NCBI GenBank assembly: GCA_037013495.1
Contig: CM072807.1
Span: 2,329,001 to 2,393,000 of the forward strand
Reading direction: 5' to 3'
Source: Hippophae tibetana
Taxonomy: Eukaryota; Streptophyta; Magnoliopsida; Rosales; Elaeagnaceae
DNA length: 64,000 nucleotides
The translations under genes were made by a program, and so were the position numbers. The notes beneath the pieces are model-generated. The model made no database searches and had not been told where the DNA came from. It saw nothing but the letters and a program-made list of their open reading frames with translations. Positions 33,046-46,794 of the stretch are shown here, piece by piece (position 1 is the stretch's first letter; each line of letters begins with the position of its first letter).

Positions 33046-34494
33046 TGGCTAAAAGTTTTTGTGCTTTATAACCGAGCGATACTAATATCCATTAACATAC
33101 TCACACGTGGAAAAATATCGATCTAGAGTAATCTGAATAAGCTGACGTCGGTTTCATATAGGCAATGCAATACAATTATAACACACATTTTATGAATAAA
33201 TTAAATAATATCGCCTCAGATTTTATCACTTGAGATTAAAAAAAAATTCTTCTATTTGATATAGTTTTATTAATGTTATATTATTTAAAATCTATCACAC
33301 ATTTATAATATTCGTTAAATTTTTATACAATTAAGTGATTTACAGAATTTTATCTTTAAGTTTTTCTAAAAAAGTATATTTTTTGTATACTTAAAACATA
33401 GTGTACATAATTAAGTGTTTATTTAATTTAATTTATAATATATATACTATATTTTTAAGTATATAAAAAAATTACTTATACAATAATGAAACTATATTTT
33501 TAGATGATTAGTATTTTAATAGAATAAATTATATATTTTAAAAAAAATTATAAAAAGAAAATTCTTGCTTTGAAGATAATAATTATTGTTTTTTAAACAA
33601 GGATACTATATTAGTTAGGTATTTTTTGATACTCATGTTAACATTTTATTGGTAAGGGTTTAAGGATTTTATATTTTTAAAAGATTTAATTTAAATAATT
33701 ATATATATATATATATATATTATCTTTTTAAATAATAATTAATTTTTTATCCATAATTTTTATAATTTTTTGTTCGTATAATATTATTAATACAAATTGA
33801 TTCTTTTATCAAATAAAATATACTATTTAATTTAGTTTTAACATTTATATTTTAGGTTGTGTTTCTATATTTTCTATTAAAGAACTAATGAATTTTATAT
33901 AATAAATTATTTTAAAAAAAATTATAAACAAAAAATTTAAATTTATGTGTCTTCTTAATTTATATTTATTATTTATTTATGGAAAATATTTTGAATATAT
34001 CCTATAAAATTATTTAAATGCTATAATTTGTTAATACTTATATTTTTTATAATTTTTAGTAGGAAGTTTAAATCCAACCAATAGAATATATATATATTAA
34101 CTCTAGCTAATCTCTAAAATGAAAAACTCAACGTGAAAGGTAAAAAAAAATCAGATTTTTTTTATTATTTAAAAAAGATAAAGACGGTATTAATAGTTAA
34201 ATTGAATATTAAAACGAAATTTTTTAATGATACGAGACATAACAATGTCGATAACAAATGCCGCCGGATCAGTGGATCGTGAAAGGACAAAACTGTTCTG
34301 TTGCTTGGCCGTTTGTTTTCCTCGTGGACTTTCGTAGTTCAACGAAGGAACCAAAGGGCGGCAATGGGAGCAGAAAACGACGACCGAGAGCTACAAGAAG
34401 TTCCTTTTAGCTAGAACCTGATTTCAGTTATTTTCTCGATGGGAGTTTTGGATGTTTGTTTCTTGCGAAAACATTTTCCAACAAATTTTCGTCC
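33046..34494. promoter_or_regulatory. divergent promoter region of PSAT and EXO84
   Basis: The two genes face away from each other across about 1.5 kb. The PSAT side holds a G-box with an evening-element-like tail (33114-33129) and a TGACGTCG word near 33144. The middle is extremely AT-rich, with an (AT)n run at about 33701-33720. The EXO84 side becomes richer in G and C from about 34250 and contains its leader. No other gene is seen. Confidence 0.5.
33114..33129 (+). promoter_or_regulatory. G-box joined to an evening-element-like word
   Basis: cacgtggaaaaatatc is identical to the word at 7820-7835. It is 204 bases upstream of the PSAT ATG. The G-box half is palindromic, so orientation relative to PSAT does not matter for that half. 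Confidence 0.4.
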
Positions 34495-37400
34495 ATGTCT
34501 TCCAGATTCCGCTTCAGAGACCATTCCGAAATGGGTAACTTGGAGCAGTCTGAGACTGAATCTGAAATTTCGTCAGTGTCCAATGATCTTGAGGATGATT
34601 TCGAACTTCAATCTATGACTGGGAAGGTACTATTTTTTTTATAACTTGGGCTTTGTTTGGTTCTCAGTTTATTGGCTATTTAGCTTTTCTAATTTGGGTG
34701 TCGATTGAGAAAAGTTGAATCTATATGTTTGCTTTGTACTCGTCCAAGAATTAAGTCTAAGAAAATGTACCTATCTTTTGTAGGTGATACATAGTTTTCT
34801 CTATTGATTGGTGTTTTTCTTTTATGGTTTCAATCTTCTATCCTATAGGAATGTGTATATAACTCAGAATTCTCTCATTGATGTTCAGGGCATTAAGCAT
34901 CTTTGTACGGAACTCCTCGAGTTAAAGGCGGCTTCTAGTGAAGAGTTTCACAAGAAAATTTTGTCTGATTACAAGATCTTTGTCAAGTACTCTAAGCATT
35001 AGAACATGTACCTTTACTTGGGAATTATGAGTAAACAAATATTCTATTTTTTAAACAAAAATTAAGACAATAGTAGAAACCATTAAAATGTATTTTTATT
35101 TCACCAAAGAAGCATATGATTTTCTATCAGTAATGCAAATAACTATCCTATTCTAACTTATCCCATTTCTGATAGTTAGTAGACATCTACATTGATAGTG
35201 AATCCTATATTGATTCAAACTCCAAGAAGTTGATAAGTACCTCACTGATTATAAGTTAATAACTATTTATAGTTCTTTGGCACCTTAATTTTTCTATCAT
35301 TTTGTTCCTTCTCGATATCATTTTGGATGTATCAACGGGTCATGAATTGTGCAGAATATTTGAAGAAGTCAAGCATATGGAAGATGAGCTGGTGCAACTG
35401 AAAGAGAATGTTCAGAATCAAAAAGAGATGGTGAAATATCTAGCCAATGGAATTTATCTAAAGGTCTTAACTATTATCAATGAAGTGCCCATGATTTCTG
35501 AGCCGCCACTAACAAGCATGTTGGAGGATCATGCAAACAGACTTTCACAAAAATTGGATATTCTCATGTCTGAAAATAGGTTAGAAGAAGCTCTTGCCGT
35601 TGTAGAATCTGAGGACCAAAATTTTAACAAAATGCAGTTTGAAGAAAGATTTTCCCTTGATGAGTTAAGTTTATATAACTCTGCAATATCTGAGAGGAAA
35701 GAGTTGCTTGCTCTAAACTTGACTCAAATGGCTGAGAATCCAAGAATAGCTGCATCTGAGCTTCAAAAAGCGCTGTTGGGGCTATGCAGACTTGGTAAAA
35801 GTAATCTTGCAACTCAATCATTGCTTAAATGTTATCATTCAAGAATAGCAACTGGAATCTGGAAGCTCTGGTTTTCAAAGTCACCTTTGCATAGAGCAAA
35901 TATCAAAGAACTTGCTAAATTTGTGTTTTCCATGATTTCTCAAGCAGCAAGAAAGTTTGTTATTCTACAAGGAGTCACTTTGCCTTATAAAACAATTTTT
36001 TTTTTATTGGTCTTGTGAGGAGACAAAAACATTTGCTACTTGTTTCAATCAATATGTGAAGGCAATCTTAGAATTAGGTGGGGGACTATCCATGGCTACC
36101 CACTCTTTGCTGTTTGCAATGTCGTGTTGCACTCTATTGGAAACTCAAGAACTAGTGTTGCATCCATACTTGATCAACAATATTCGCCCTTGCATGGAAG
36201 ATTTTCTCCATCAACAGATAGACCATTTTAAGAGAATAATAGCCATCGTCACTGCTACTGATGCTTGGGTTCTAGGTAGATATCTCGTATCTCGAGTTGT
36301 GAACGAAGGGTTTCATTCCATGTTTGTTGGACAACAAACCGAATATTGCCTGCTTACTAACAGTGGTTGGAATTTTGTGAACATTTTGCAGGTTAGTTTA
36401 ATTTATTCTTTTGATTGAAATTGTGTTAAAACTATAAGAACAAAGCATAGGTGCTTGAATGCACTGAAAGGTCAATCTAACAAATTATATCTAATTATAG
36501 GTCTAAAAAAAAGATCATTAGATAATAACGTATGGTGTGTCATTGATTGTGTTTAAGCATGCAAATTGGTTGCAATTAATCATATAATTGTTTATAATGG
36601 GGATGAGCTGTCACTGGAATTATATGCAGACTGCAGTGACATAAATACAGTATTATTATACATCTGAGCTTGTATTTGGATACATTAAACAATAATAGGA
36701 CCTCTAATTTATTTTTGAAGTGCAACTTCATACCTTACTTTGTCAAGTGCTCTTCTACAATGTTTTTTCTGTTTCTTATGCGTATCTCCTTTATACTGAG
36801 GCCTTAAAGCTAGGTTTGTAGTTAGAGGTCAAGGATGTTATCATGTTGACAGAACCTTATTCTTTTAGTAATTGATGGCTCTTTGTATGTGAAAATTGAA
36901 CACTGTGAGACTGAAATTTTTTGATTATCTCACTCTTCTCCTTCTTTATGTTTAGGATATTACAGAAGATGTTAGTCCATTAATTTGCCTTCAAATGGAA
37001 GGTGCAGTCCTTAATGGAGTCAGCGGCCTCTTTTCTGAGTATATTGGTTTTCTTGAAAGAGCCATCTTTCATGAAATAAAAGTTACTGAAAAAGAAGACT
37101 TGTGTATCAACTTGGCAGTATCATTGCAGCAACAAGTATCTGTTCTAGCCAATGTATCAGGTATACAGCAACTGTTTTCCAACGCAGTTATAGGCATATT
37201 AGAGGGCACCAGTAGCATCAATACCAACCAAATAAACAGTTATACTGTTGGTTACCAACAGGACCTAGATAATGTTTTTCTGCTCATTCAGGGAGCTTCA
37301 AGTCGGCTAAGAAGTCAATTTTTTGAGCGGTTTATACATAGAGTGACATCTCCTCAAACTACCACTAAAGTCTATGGAGAAATCTGCAGAAATGTTCAAG

Positions 37401-39701
37401 ATCATCCTGGCTTGTTTAATGGTAGGGTGCCCTCTGCCATCTTTCAGGTAAGCCTGTTTTAGATTGTACTACCAAATTACCAATTGCAACAATGACTGGA
37501 AAGTAACAAAAATGTTCTTAGCAGTCAACATAACCTGAGATTTGAACTCTAAGTAAATGCATCTGTTGTTCTCTGCATGTGTACCTGTGCTGGTGTGAAT
37601 TATATGCCAAGCATTTCCAGGCATTATCTTTTTAGTTTCAATTCCAGTGAATCCCTAAACTTAAATTATCGAAGTTATACCTTGAAGAAAGCTGCCGAGT
37701 TGTCCAAAATGATTTTGTAATTTGATGCATATAAAAGACCTCAATATTGCATTATTTTACTAGCTTTTTTGAATAATTATTTGTTGAATTATGGGCAAAG
37801 ATAAGTTATACCGTTCCTCATTCTCATAAGTGCTATTAGTTTAATCTAAATAAACTCTATGGATTACTCAGCAAAGTGAATTTGCAATAGATTGTTATTT
37901 TGTGTTGGGACATATTTCTTCTAGCTATCTGAACAATATGCCAATTGTCTATGGCTTCGGTTGGCTATGCTTAGGTATTATTTCTAGAAATAAGGAAAAT
38001 AGAGAAGCTTGCTGAAGGTGATGTTTTTGAAAGTGATTGGTTAGAGGAGCTGCTAAGGGAGCTTGTACAGGCTTTTTTTGCTTGGATTTCGCATAACAAA
38101 AACATCGTTTCTGATGAGGAGGACATTACATCAGAATGTTCCCCCAGTTTCAAGCAGGTGTGTAATTTTTTTTTCATTTCATGCATTAAAAACATTTATA
38201 ATTCCTACACAACATTTTATATCCTGTACATTTACTGTTCCCCCTAACTTTTATCTGCAAGTAATACTTAGACATTTGTTGAATGTACAATTGTCCACAT
38301 GTTTACAGCAAGAAAACTTCATCCTTTCTGTTTAACTTCTTGACATTGACGTCCTCATTGCTTAAGCAGAAACTATGCTTGTAGGCTGTAGTTGGTCCAA
38401 CCCTGATGTTTATACTTTGCTAACTGCTTTATCTAGATTGCACTGGTCATTTACTGAACCCAATTAATAATTTCTGTATAACTCTTACAGTGGATTGACC
38501 TCCAATAACACAAAAGAATAAGTCTATCTTTAGTAATCATATAAAGGAAAAAAATCGTTGCCAGCATTGGTTGGATAGATGCTTAGAAATATGATTTGCA
38601 TTTATGTGGTAAATATTAGAAGGTACATCCTGCTCTAACAGTTGTGGTCAGATTAACTCCTGATCTCATTTTCATACTCCAGTTTCACATGTTTTAGATG
38701 AGATTTGACATTATAGGCATATTGTAACTGTACATGTGAATCTGTTCATATTCCATAGTTTTGTCCATACTCATGGTTGCTTGAGCAGTTTGTTCTGGAC
38801 ATTCAATTTCTGGTGGAAATCTCAAAGTATGGAGGATATTTTTCCAATGATCTCTTGCTTCTTGAAAACCTCATGAAAGCGACGCTTTCTTCAGTTGACC
38901 TGGATCCTCAAAGGTACTGTTTAAACAGGAACGAAAGACTTAGCCAATGAAACAGAGATCATTTATAGAAATAAATTTAAAATCCAGATCGTTGTACTCA
39001 TAGTTGGGGAAAATTTTAGATGACTTCTGTCTTGTTTGGGAATGTGGATTGTGGTCTCCATGGGACCATAGGTTGCTTTCTTTTTATTTATTAATATATT
39101 GACTAAGATTTAAAACACATTACATAAAGAAAGAACTTGTATTGCATGAGGAAATTGGACTTCCTCAAAAAGAAAGTTCTCGTTTCCTTTTTGCAGCAAT
39201 GCCTATGATGAAGGGACAGTGTTTATCTTCAATGAGGTGATCCAAAGGCTTCTTGAGATTGAAAAGAGAACGCTTCTACCAAACGAACAACATGTGAGTA
39301 TTGTAGGTGAGGAAGCACCCAATATGTGTGCAACGGACTTTTCTCCAACCGATTCTCAAAGTTTCTCAGAACACTTTGTTGAACTAGAGGGCAATGAAAC
39401 AGCCACAGATGAACCACAAACTGCCATTGATGCAGAAACAGCATCATTGGACTCAAAACCTAGTCCTCGGGGAGGTTCACCAATTGTTTTAGACCTACAT
39501 GATGATTCCAGTGATGCTGATGTTGTAGACTCATCGGACTGTTGGGTAGAATTAGCTAATACTATACATGAAGATTTAGCCATAATGGTAGATGGTGAAA
39601 CAAAGATCGATGAAAAAATTAACAATGTGGCAACAGGATGGTTGTTGCAGAACATGGCTGAGGAAGCTGGCGAAACCAAGAGGCTCCAAAATCATGAATG
39701 A
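34495..39701 (+). CDS. EXO84: exocyst complex subunit EXO84 (EXO84A/C-like), apparent frameshift
   Basis: Seven exons: 34495-34626, 34889-34986, 35355-36391, 36956-37447, 37975-38157, 38789-38913 and 39197-39701. All junctions keep phase. EXO84 is one of eight exocyst subunits that tether secretory vesicles to the plasma membrane. GIKHLCTELLELK and the coiled-coil EEVKHMEDELVQLKENV open the conserved part. EETKTFATCFNQYVKAI and TATDAWVLGRYLVS mark the EXO84 C-terminal region. In exon 3 the frame breaks at T10 (35996-36005): frame 1 ends at a stop at 36016-36018, and the conserved protein resumes one frame over. One T fewer would restore a frame of 856 residues with the expected spacing. The tail (about the last 130 residues) is acidic and low-complexity, and makes the protein about 90-100 residues longer than the roughly 750-770 I recall for Arabidopsis paralogues. 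Naming A versus C is uncertain. Confidence 0.85.
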
Positions 39702-39958
39702 GACAATTGAATATTGCACTTTTCTATCTCGTGACATATATTGGACAGTGTTGAAGCAAATGTCGATTTCAAGCTTTGCAAAGAGGCAGGGGGGCTAAAT
39801 AATTAATATACACCTTAGATTTCAAAAATGGGATGTGATAAATGCACCCAACTTTCTACATTATTTTTTGAATTATGATTGGTGGAGTGTTTTATTTAAA
39901 TAATTGAATTAATTAAGACTAAAACTTATTTAAGTGTGATAATTTGATGGTTAAGAAC

Positions 39959-40507
39959 TGTTATATATACGTGGCTCCATAATGTGAAGGGCATTCTGGT
40001 AATTTCTTGTTCATTAATATTTCTGTAATATTTCTTCTTGAAACCCTAATGTGTCGTAGACAAAATCAGCCAAGGGGGGTGAGTGTATCTGCCGAATACA
40101 ACATTGAAGTATCTCTAATATTATTAGATCTCTATCAGCCATAACAGAGAAGGAAGAAATGGCGTAAAGCCATTTAGCCACATATATCAAATCAAATCAA
40201 ATCATACTTATTTGTCCTACCCAGTCTATTATTTTCATGCGCAGAGCCCATTTGGGTGTATTTTTGTGGTTTGGTTATTTGAGAGGCTTCTTAAAGTTGT
40301 TATTTGTAATCTACATTTAGATTTTGGATTTTTAGAGTGAATTTTCTTTGGTGTGTAATAATGGGTGGATTAAACTTTTTACATTATGAACAACTTAAAT
40401 TTTTGTGGTATTTATTTTTTCTCATTATTTATTATTTTATCACTATTTATAATTATTTATTTGTGTAACTAAATTTAGACTTGCATCTATTGTGCTAATT
40501 TATAACA
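39959..40507 (+). repeat. 5' LTR of the copia element
   Basis: Begins TGTTATATATAC and ends TATAACA. It is alignable with the 3' LTR over most of its length, for example tctctaatattattagatct and gaaggaagaaatggcgtaaa. It has about 70 extra bases around 40015-40082 that the 3' LTR lacks. Visible divergence elsewhere is substantial, so the insertion is old. Confidence 0.85.
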
Positions 40508-40510
40508 AAT

Positions 40511-40523
40511 TAGTATTAAAAAT
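40511..40523 (+). other. decayed tRNA primer-binding site
   Basis: tagtattaaaaat directly follows the 5' LTR. Compared with the usual initiator-Met primer site TGGTATCAGAGCC, it differs by three G-to-A and two C-to-T changes and one C-to-A. The match in position and the transition bias suggest a primer site lost by deamination. Confidence 0.45.
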
Positions 40524-40699
40524 TTGAGTTATTTTGATATTTATTGTGATTGATTAAGTTTGCCCTTTTGGTTTTATTTTGAGCTTATGTTATCTGATTG
40601 ATTTCATATTTTCTAGATTGTGTGTCTATTTACTTAATATTGAGTTTTTTGTTATTGTGGCAAAATAAAAATTTAAGAAATTCAATAGTAGAAATGATT

Positions 40700-41200
40700 T
40701 TTGTCTTTCACGAATGAAAATGAAGTTATATTAGTTGAAGAAAAGCTTGTTAAGGTACTTAAAGGCAATTATAAATTGTTAGAAAAATTGATTGGTGAAG
40801 AAAAATATCCATCGATGAAAAATACTCTTAGTTCAATCCAATTATCTATGTCTGATGAGGTATTACATGAGGTTTGTGGTATGAAATCTCTTGTTGGGTT
40901 ATGACTTAAATTGGATAGTGTGTATGTGATTAAGTTTTTGACAAGTCAGTTATTTTTGAGACAGTGCTTATATACTTTTAGAATGTCAGAATGTACACTT
41001 TTACACGATCGTCTTAATGAATTTACTAAAATTATTTGTGATATGAAAAATGGTAATGTTAAAATTGATGATGAGGAACAGACCTTAGTTTTATTATGTT
41101 TTTTTTACCTCATTTGTTTTAACATTTTATTGATACCATTTTATATAGACAAGACATTATTTCTTTGGAAGATGTTAAAGCACTTTAAATTATAGATAAT
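40700..41200 (+). pseudogene. copia gag remnant
   Basis: Two open pieces, 40701-40904 and 40911-41195, are one frame interrupted by a single TGA at 40902. They contain L-S-D/E-V-L-H-E-V, L-K-L-D-S-V-Y, RMSECTLLHDRLNEF and KIDDEEQTLVLLC, the standard UBN2-type copia gag. The knuckle at about 41340 reads Y-C-stop-E-G-H-W-K-A-N-C. Confidence 0.8.
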
Positions 41201-43393
41201 TGAAGAAAAAAAGTGTCTAATGAAAACAATGATAGTAGCAATGGTTTGTTTGTTAGATGTGGGTCTTTGGAAAATGGTTCAAGTAATAATATAGGAAAAT
41301 CTAGATCTAAATCCAAAAATAGAAAAGATAATCGTAATTAGTATTGTTAAGAAGGACATTGGAAAGCTAATTGCATAAAACTCAAAGGTAAAGGAAAATT
41401 TACCACAATATATTTTGGTACTAATGATGTTGCTGGTATTACAGATAGTTTCAATTTTGATGGTAAGAATGTTCTATCAATATCTATTAGTTCTCTTGGA
41501 GATGTTTGGATTTTTTACTTGGATTGTACTGACCATATGTACCCTATATGGATTGATTTGCTTATTATTAATCTATTGATAAAGGTATTGTTTTGATAGG
41601 AAATAATGTGTTATGTAAGATTGTTGGTATTGGTACTACCCATATTAAGATGCATGCTGGTATTGTTAGGACTTTGAAAAAGAACCTAATATCTTTGGAT
41701 ACTATTGATTCACAAGGCTATAGGTACATTGTTAGAGGTGGAGTTTTAAGACTTAGTAAATGTTCTTTGGTAGTTATTAAAGGGCAATTGTCGTATGGTC
41801 TATTTAAGATAACATGTCATTAGTAGTGTTTCAGTTTTTTCCTCATCAAATCAAGATTCATATACTACTCACTTTTGGAATATAAGTGAGGCAATGATGT
41901 CTATTTTGAGCGAGCAAGTTTTTCTTAATAGTTAAAAAACTAGGAAGCTTTATTTCTATGAGCATTGTAGGTATGGAAAGCATCGCAATGGAAAGTATCA
42001 CAAAAGTTCAGTACAATCAACCATAAAATGAAAGGTATTGTTGATTATATTCATTCAGATCTTTGAGGTCTTTCTTGTATTGTGCCTAAGGGCAATGCCC
42101 AGTATATGTTGACATTTATTGATGACTTCCCTCGTTATGTTTGGATGTATTTTATGAAAAACAAGAATAATGTGTTCTTAAAATTTGTAAGGTTTAAGAT
42201 TTGAATAGAAAAATCAAACGGGCAAGAAAATCAAGCACTTGAGGACTAACATTGGTTTGAAATTTTGTGAAGACCAGTTTAATGAGTTTTGTGAAAGAAA
42301 TGTCATAGTGAGACACTACACTGTGCATAATACATCACATCAAAATAGAAAGTTTTTGGTTGTGTTTCTTATGCTCATATTAATGATGGTAAGCTTGAGT
42401 CTAGGGCATTGAAATGTATATTTTTAGGGTATCCTTATGGGGTGAAGGGTTATAGATTGTGGTGTATTGAACCCAAGTCACCTAAATTTTTTATTAAAAG
42501 AGATATTAAATTTGACAAGTTTTTTATGTTGAAAAACAAAAAGGAATCTATTGCAAGTAAAGATCTTGGTGTTAGTGAGCAAGTAGAGCTCCTAGTCAAG
42601 TACAAAAGGACACTTCAGTTCAGCTATATATGGACGAGATAGATGATTCTGCTCATAATGTAGCAGAAGAGCAACATGAGCAACCATATAGTATTACTAA
42701 GGGTAAATGAACAAGAGAGATTCAACACCTTTAGAGACACACAAATACAAACTTAGTTTCTTTCGCATTGTCTATGGAAAAATTTATTGAGGTGTATAAA
42801 CCTTTTATTTATCATAAAGTTGTCATTTGTAATGAGTTTGCTCAACAATTGGTTGCAATGAATAAAGAGATCGGTCATTTTATAAGAACTCTACTTGGGA
42901 ATTGGTAAAGCCGCTAAAGGGTTAGAAGATTTTTTTGAAATAAATGTGTCTTTAAGAAAAAGAAAGATATACCCAAGGTTGAAGTAGCCAAGTTGAAGAC
43001 AAGTGTTATTGCAAATGACTATTATTGAAGAAAGGTATTGACTTCAATGAAGTATTTTCACCCATTGTGAAACATAAATCTATTCATGTGTTCCTTGTTA
43101 CGGTTGCACTATTTGACATAGAATGAAAACAAATTGATGTAAAGACAACTTTCTTACATAATGAGATTTAGGAACAAATATATATGCATCATTAAGAGGG
43201 GTTTATTGTTTCAAGTAAAGAAGATCATATTTTTTTATTAAAAAATCATTATATGGTTTGAAGTAATCTCTTAAATAGTAGTATAAACAGTTTGATTCTT
43301 TTATGATTGATCATAGTTACTTTAGTAGTGATTATGATAGTTGTGTTTATCATAAAAGATTCTATGATAGTTCATTTTTTTATTTATTGTTAT

Positions 43394-45742
43394 ATATAAG
43401 GTTTGAAATGTCGATGTCGGTGAAGATGTCGAGATATAATTTTTACGAAAATATCAAAGATATTATCGTTGTCGATTAAAACTTTTAAAAACTTACAAAA
43501 AATATGAAAACTATTAAAAATATGAATTTTTTATAAAACTTTATAAAACATCAAAGAAATCAATTGCTTATATTTTAAATTAATTTTTTATTTAATAAAT
43601 GAATTTTTAGATGCTTAAAATATATATGTTAATCAATTAATTAAAATATAGTATAATAAAATATATATTCTTTTTTGCTAAATATTGTAGAATAAGTGGT
43701 TAAAAGGTTTGAAATAATTAAGTAAACTATCTAGTTGTATTAACTATTATAAATAGATAAATCTCGACAGTATGAAAATAAATTTTATTGATTATTTGTC
43801 TTTAAAAGTATTTATAGTGAGGGAGACATAATGAACCTTACCCTTCAATGCAATCTACATATTACAACATTAAATTAAAACAGTAAAAAATAAAACATGC
43901 ATATAATAAGGTATTTGTCTAAAAAAGACATATATTTTATAATACTTTAAAAAGAGGCTATATTAGGTTTTATTTTAAAAATGGGCAAATCATAACTCAT
44001 TAAACAATTTTTTAGTCATTTTTTTTTATCTTTTTCTAACTCTTATTCCACTAATTCTTACAGCCCCATTTTTATAATAAAAAAATATTTTTGTCTTTTT
44101 TTATCTTTCTCTAATTCCAAGGACCTCATTTTCTTAAAATATAATTATTCATTAACTTTTAATAAATAATAATTTATTTTTATTATAAATAAAAAATAAT
44201 AAAATATATATACTTTTTTATAACAAATAACTTATCAAAATTGTATTATAAAATAATAATAATAATAAATTATAAAATTTTAAATTATTAAAAACTTTAC
44301 TAAATAGTTACAATATTTTTTATGAAAAATTATTAACATTTTTAAAAAATAAATTATTTAAGATTAAAAAAATTAAAAAATATATTACATTGTAACAAAT
44401 ATCTCTAATATTATTATAATTTTAATTATTACTAAGATAACAAATATTTATTAACAATAATTATATTTAAGTATTAAAATATAATTAATTCAATATAATT
44501 TATATATTTTATTATATTAATAATAAAAATAATTATAATAATATTATATTATATTATATAATATAATATTTTCTCACAAAATTTATGATATAATGTTCTA
44601 TATTTGTATTGTACCTTGTAAAAAATTAGATATAGAGGCTTCACAATTTTTTTTAATAATTTAATTATTTTTATGAATATTATTTTTATATCATAATTAT
44701 AATTTTTTATTAAATATAATTATAATTATATTTAATAATAATAATAATGTATTATATTATTTATGAATTATCAAAATATTTAGCATATCATTTTCAATAT
44801 ATATATAAATTTATATTTATTTTATTGTAAAATAAATTATTTTTTATTTTTTAAAATAATTTTTTTAATATATGATATAATAAAAAAAATTATGTATTTA
44901 AAATTAATTATAAATTTATAAGATGTTAATATTTTTTTTATGTTTATAATAATTATGTTTTACAAAATGAAACTAATATATCTTTTTTTTTAAAATAAAA
45001 TTGATTAAAATTTTTGCTTTCAAGTTTAAGGTAAGATCTTGCCTACTTTTTTAAAAAAATCTCACTTATGCCCATTTTTAAACTATTGTGTGGGATATGA
45101 CTATTATAAACAAAAACCCCATATAATAACTAAAATAATTATTAAATATCAAACCTATTAAAACAAAAATAATTACTAAACATCAAACTCACTACCATCA
45201 AAAACTCTGTCTTAGAGGTTCAATGATTAGATATGAAACATTTTTATCTACAAAGACACAAGAGTCATACAGTTAAACCATTATGTATTATTTCATGATT
45301 GGTGACATAGTTTTCTATATAACAACTAGTTCATATGGGTGTCAAAACTAATTTGTAACTAATCACAATAACTGATATTTTACCTATTTATTTAATATGT
45401 ATAGCAAACATGCCATAAATAAGAAAAATGAGAATATATTATCTTTTGTAAAAGTAAGAAAAAATTGAATTGAAATAATTGCTTAGAAAGAAGAAAAAAT
45501 AAAAAAATAAATTAATAATTGATATTTTTGATATTTTGTTCAATATTTTAGTCACAATGTTCACAATGTCATGACATTTTAGTAATAAAAAAAAGAAATT
45601 TAAGCGACATTTTAACAATATTCTTTATAACTTTGCAACAATTTGGCTAAATGATATGGATATTACGTTTCGATGTCAGGATGTGTAAAAAAGACATTGT
45701 TGCGATAATGTCGATGATGTCATTGACTATTTCATTATTGGG
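43394..45742. mobile_element. unclassified element A, inserted in the copia reverse transcriptase
   Basis: The copia frame stops after L-L-Y at about 43393 and resumes with Y-V-D-D at 45745. Between them is a non-coding AT-rich segment whose first 400 and last 220 bases match element B (47680-48196) in inverse orientation. tata lies at both edges, a possible short target duplication. Ends lack an obvious inverted repeat, so the class is unknown. It contains a further insertion at 43793-45523. Confidence 0.75.
43793..45523. mobile_element. third-level insertion inside element A
   Basis: Element B has one attgat where element A has two copies (43787-43792 and 45518-45523) flanking 1.7 kb, so B shows the empty site. 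The insert is extremely AT-rich and non-coding. It contains an inverted repeat near 43965-43990 and 45060-45085 around tttaaaaatgggc. The class is unknown. Confidence 0.6.
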
Positions 45743-46794
45743 TATATGTTGATGACATGCTTATTGTTTATAAGAATAAGTCTGAGATTTAGAAATTAAA
45801 GTCTTAACTCAATAATGAGTTTGAGATGAAAGATTTTGGTACAGTGAAGGAAATTTTAGGTATGAAAATTTGCAGAGATATAAAAAACGAGCAAGTTTTA
45901 TTTATCTCATAAAAATTATATTGAAAAATTTCTTGAACGCTTTGGTATGAAATAGTCTAAACCTGTGAGTATGTCGTTGACTATACATTTCAGACTTTCT
46001 TTGGATTTGTTACCATAGTTAGAAGAATAAGAGAGATACATGCCTCAAGTTTCATATGCTAGTGACGTTGGTAGTTTAATGTACGCTATGTTTTTTACTT
46101 ATTCAGACATTTTACATGTTGTTAGTGTTGTTAGTAGATACAAGGGTAATCTTGGTAAGGGTCATTGATAAGTAATGAAATTGATATTTCGATATTTTTG
46201 AGGCACTTCTGATTTTGGTTTGGTATATGATAGAAGTTCTAATACTAGTTGTAGTGTTATTGAGTATGTGGACTCCGATTATGTTGGTGATTTGGGTAGA
46301 AGAACATATTTGACAATTTATGTCTTCACTCTTTCTCATTGTGCTATTAGTTGAAATGTTACTTTACAGTTTATACTTGCTTTGTCTACTACATAGATAG
46401 AATATATGGAGGCAACAGAAGTAGTACATGAAGTCATTTGACTTAGAAGTTTGATTTGTGATTTGGGTTTACAACGGGATACTTCTATTGTATTTTATTA
46501 TAGTCAAAGTGCGATATATTTGACCAAGAATATTATGTATCATTAACGAACCAAACAAATTGATACAATATCACTTCTTTTATGACATTGTATTTCAGGG
46601 TATTATTGTTATCAATAAAATAGTCACTACTGTTAACCAAGCCAATTTTATTCAATAAGTTCAAGCATTGCTTAGATTTGATTAATGTTTGCAGTAAATG
46701 ATTTTCCTTTGGGATTTTGGGCAATGTTTATTTGGTAATCTAAGGAATTTTATATTTGAAGAACTTAATTTCATTTTGAGTTAAAGTGGAGATT

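Noticed and set aside
39229..39679. Minus-strand serine-rich frames opposite the last EXO84 exon
   Set aside because: They are antisense readings of the acidic EXO84 tail.
46112..46724. Minus-strand frames near the copia 3' end
   Set aside because: They are antisense to RT and RNase H remnants that read in the expected plus-strand order.
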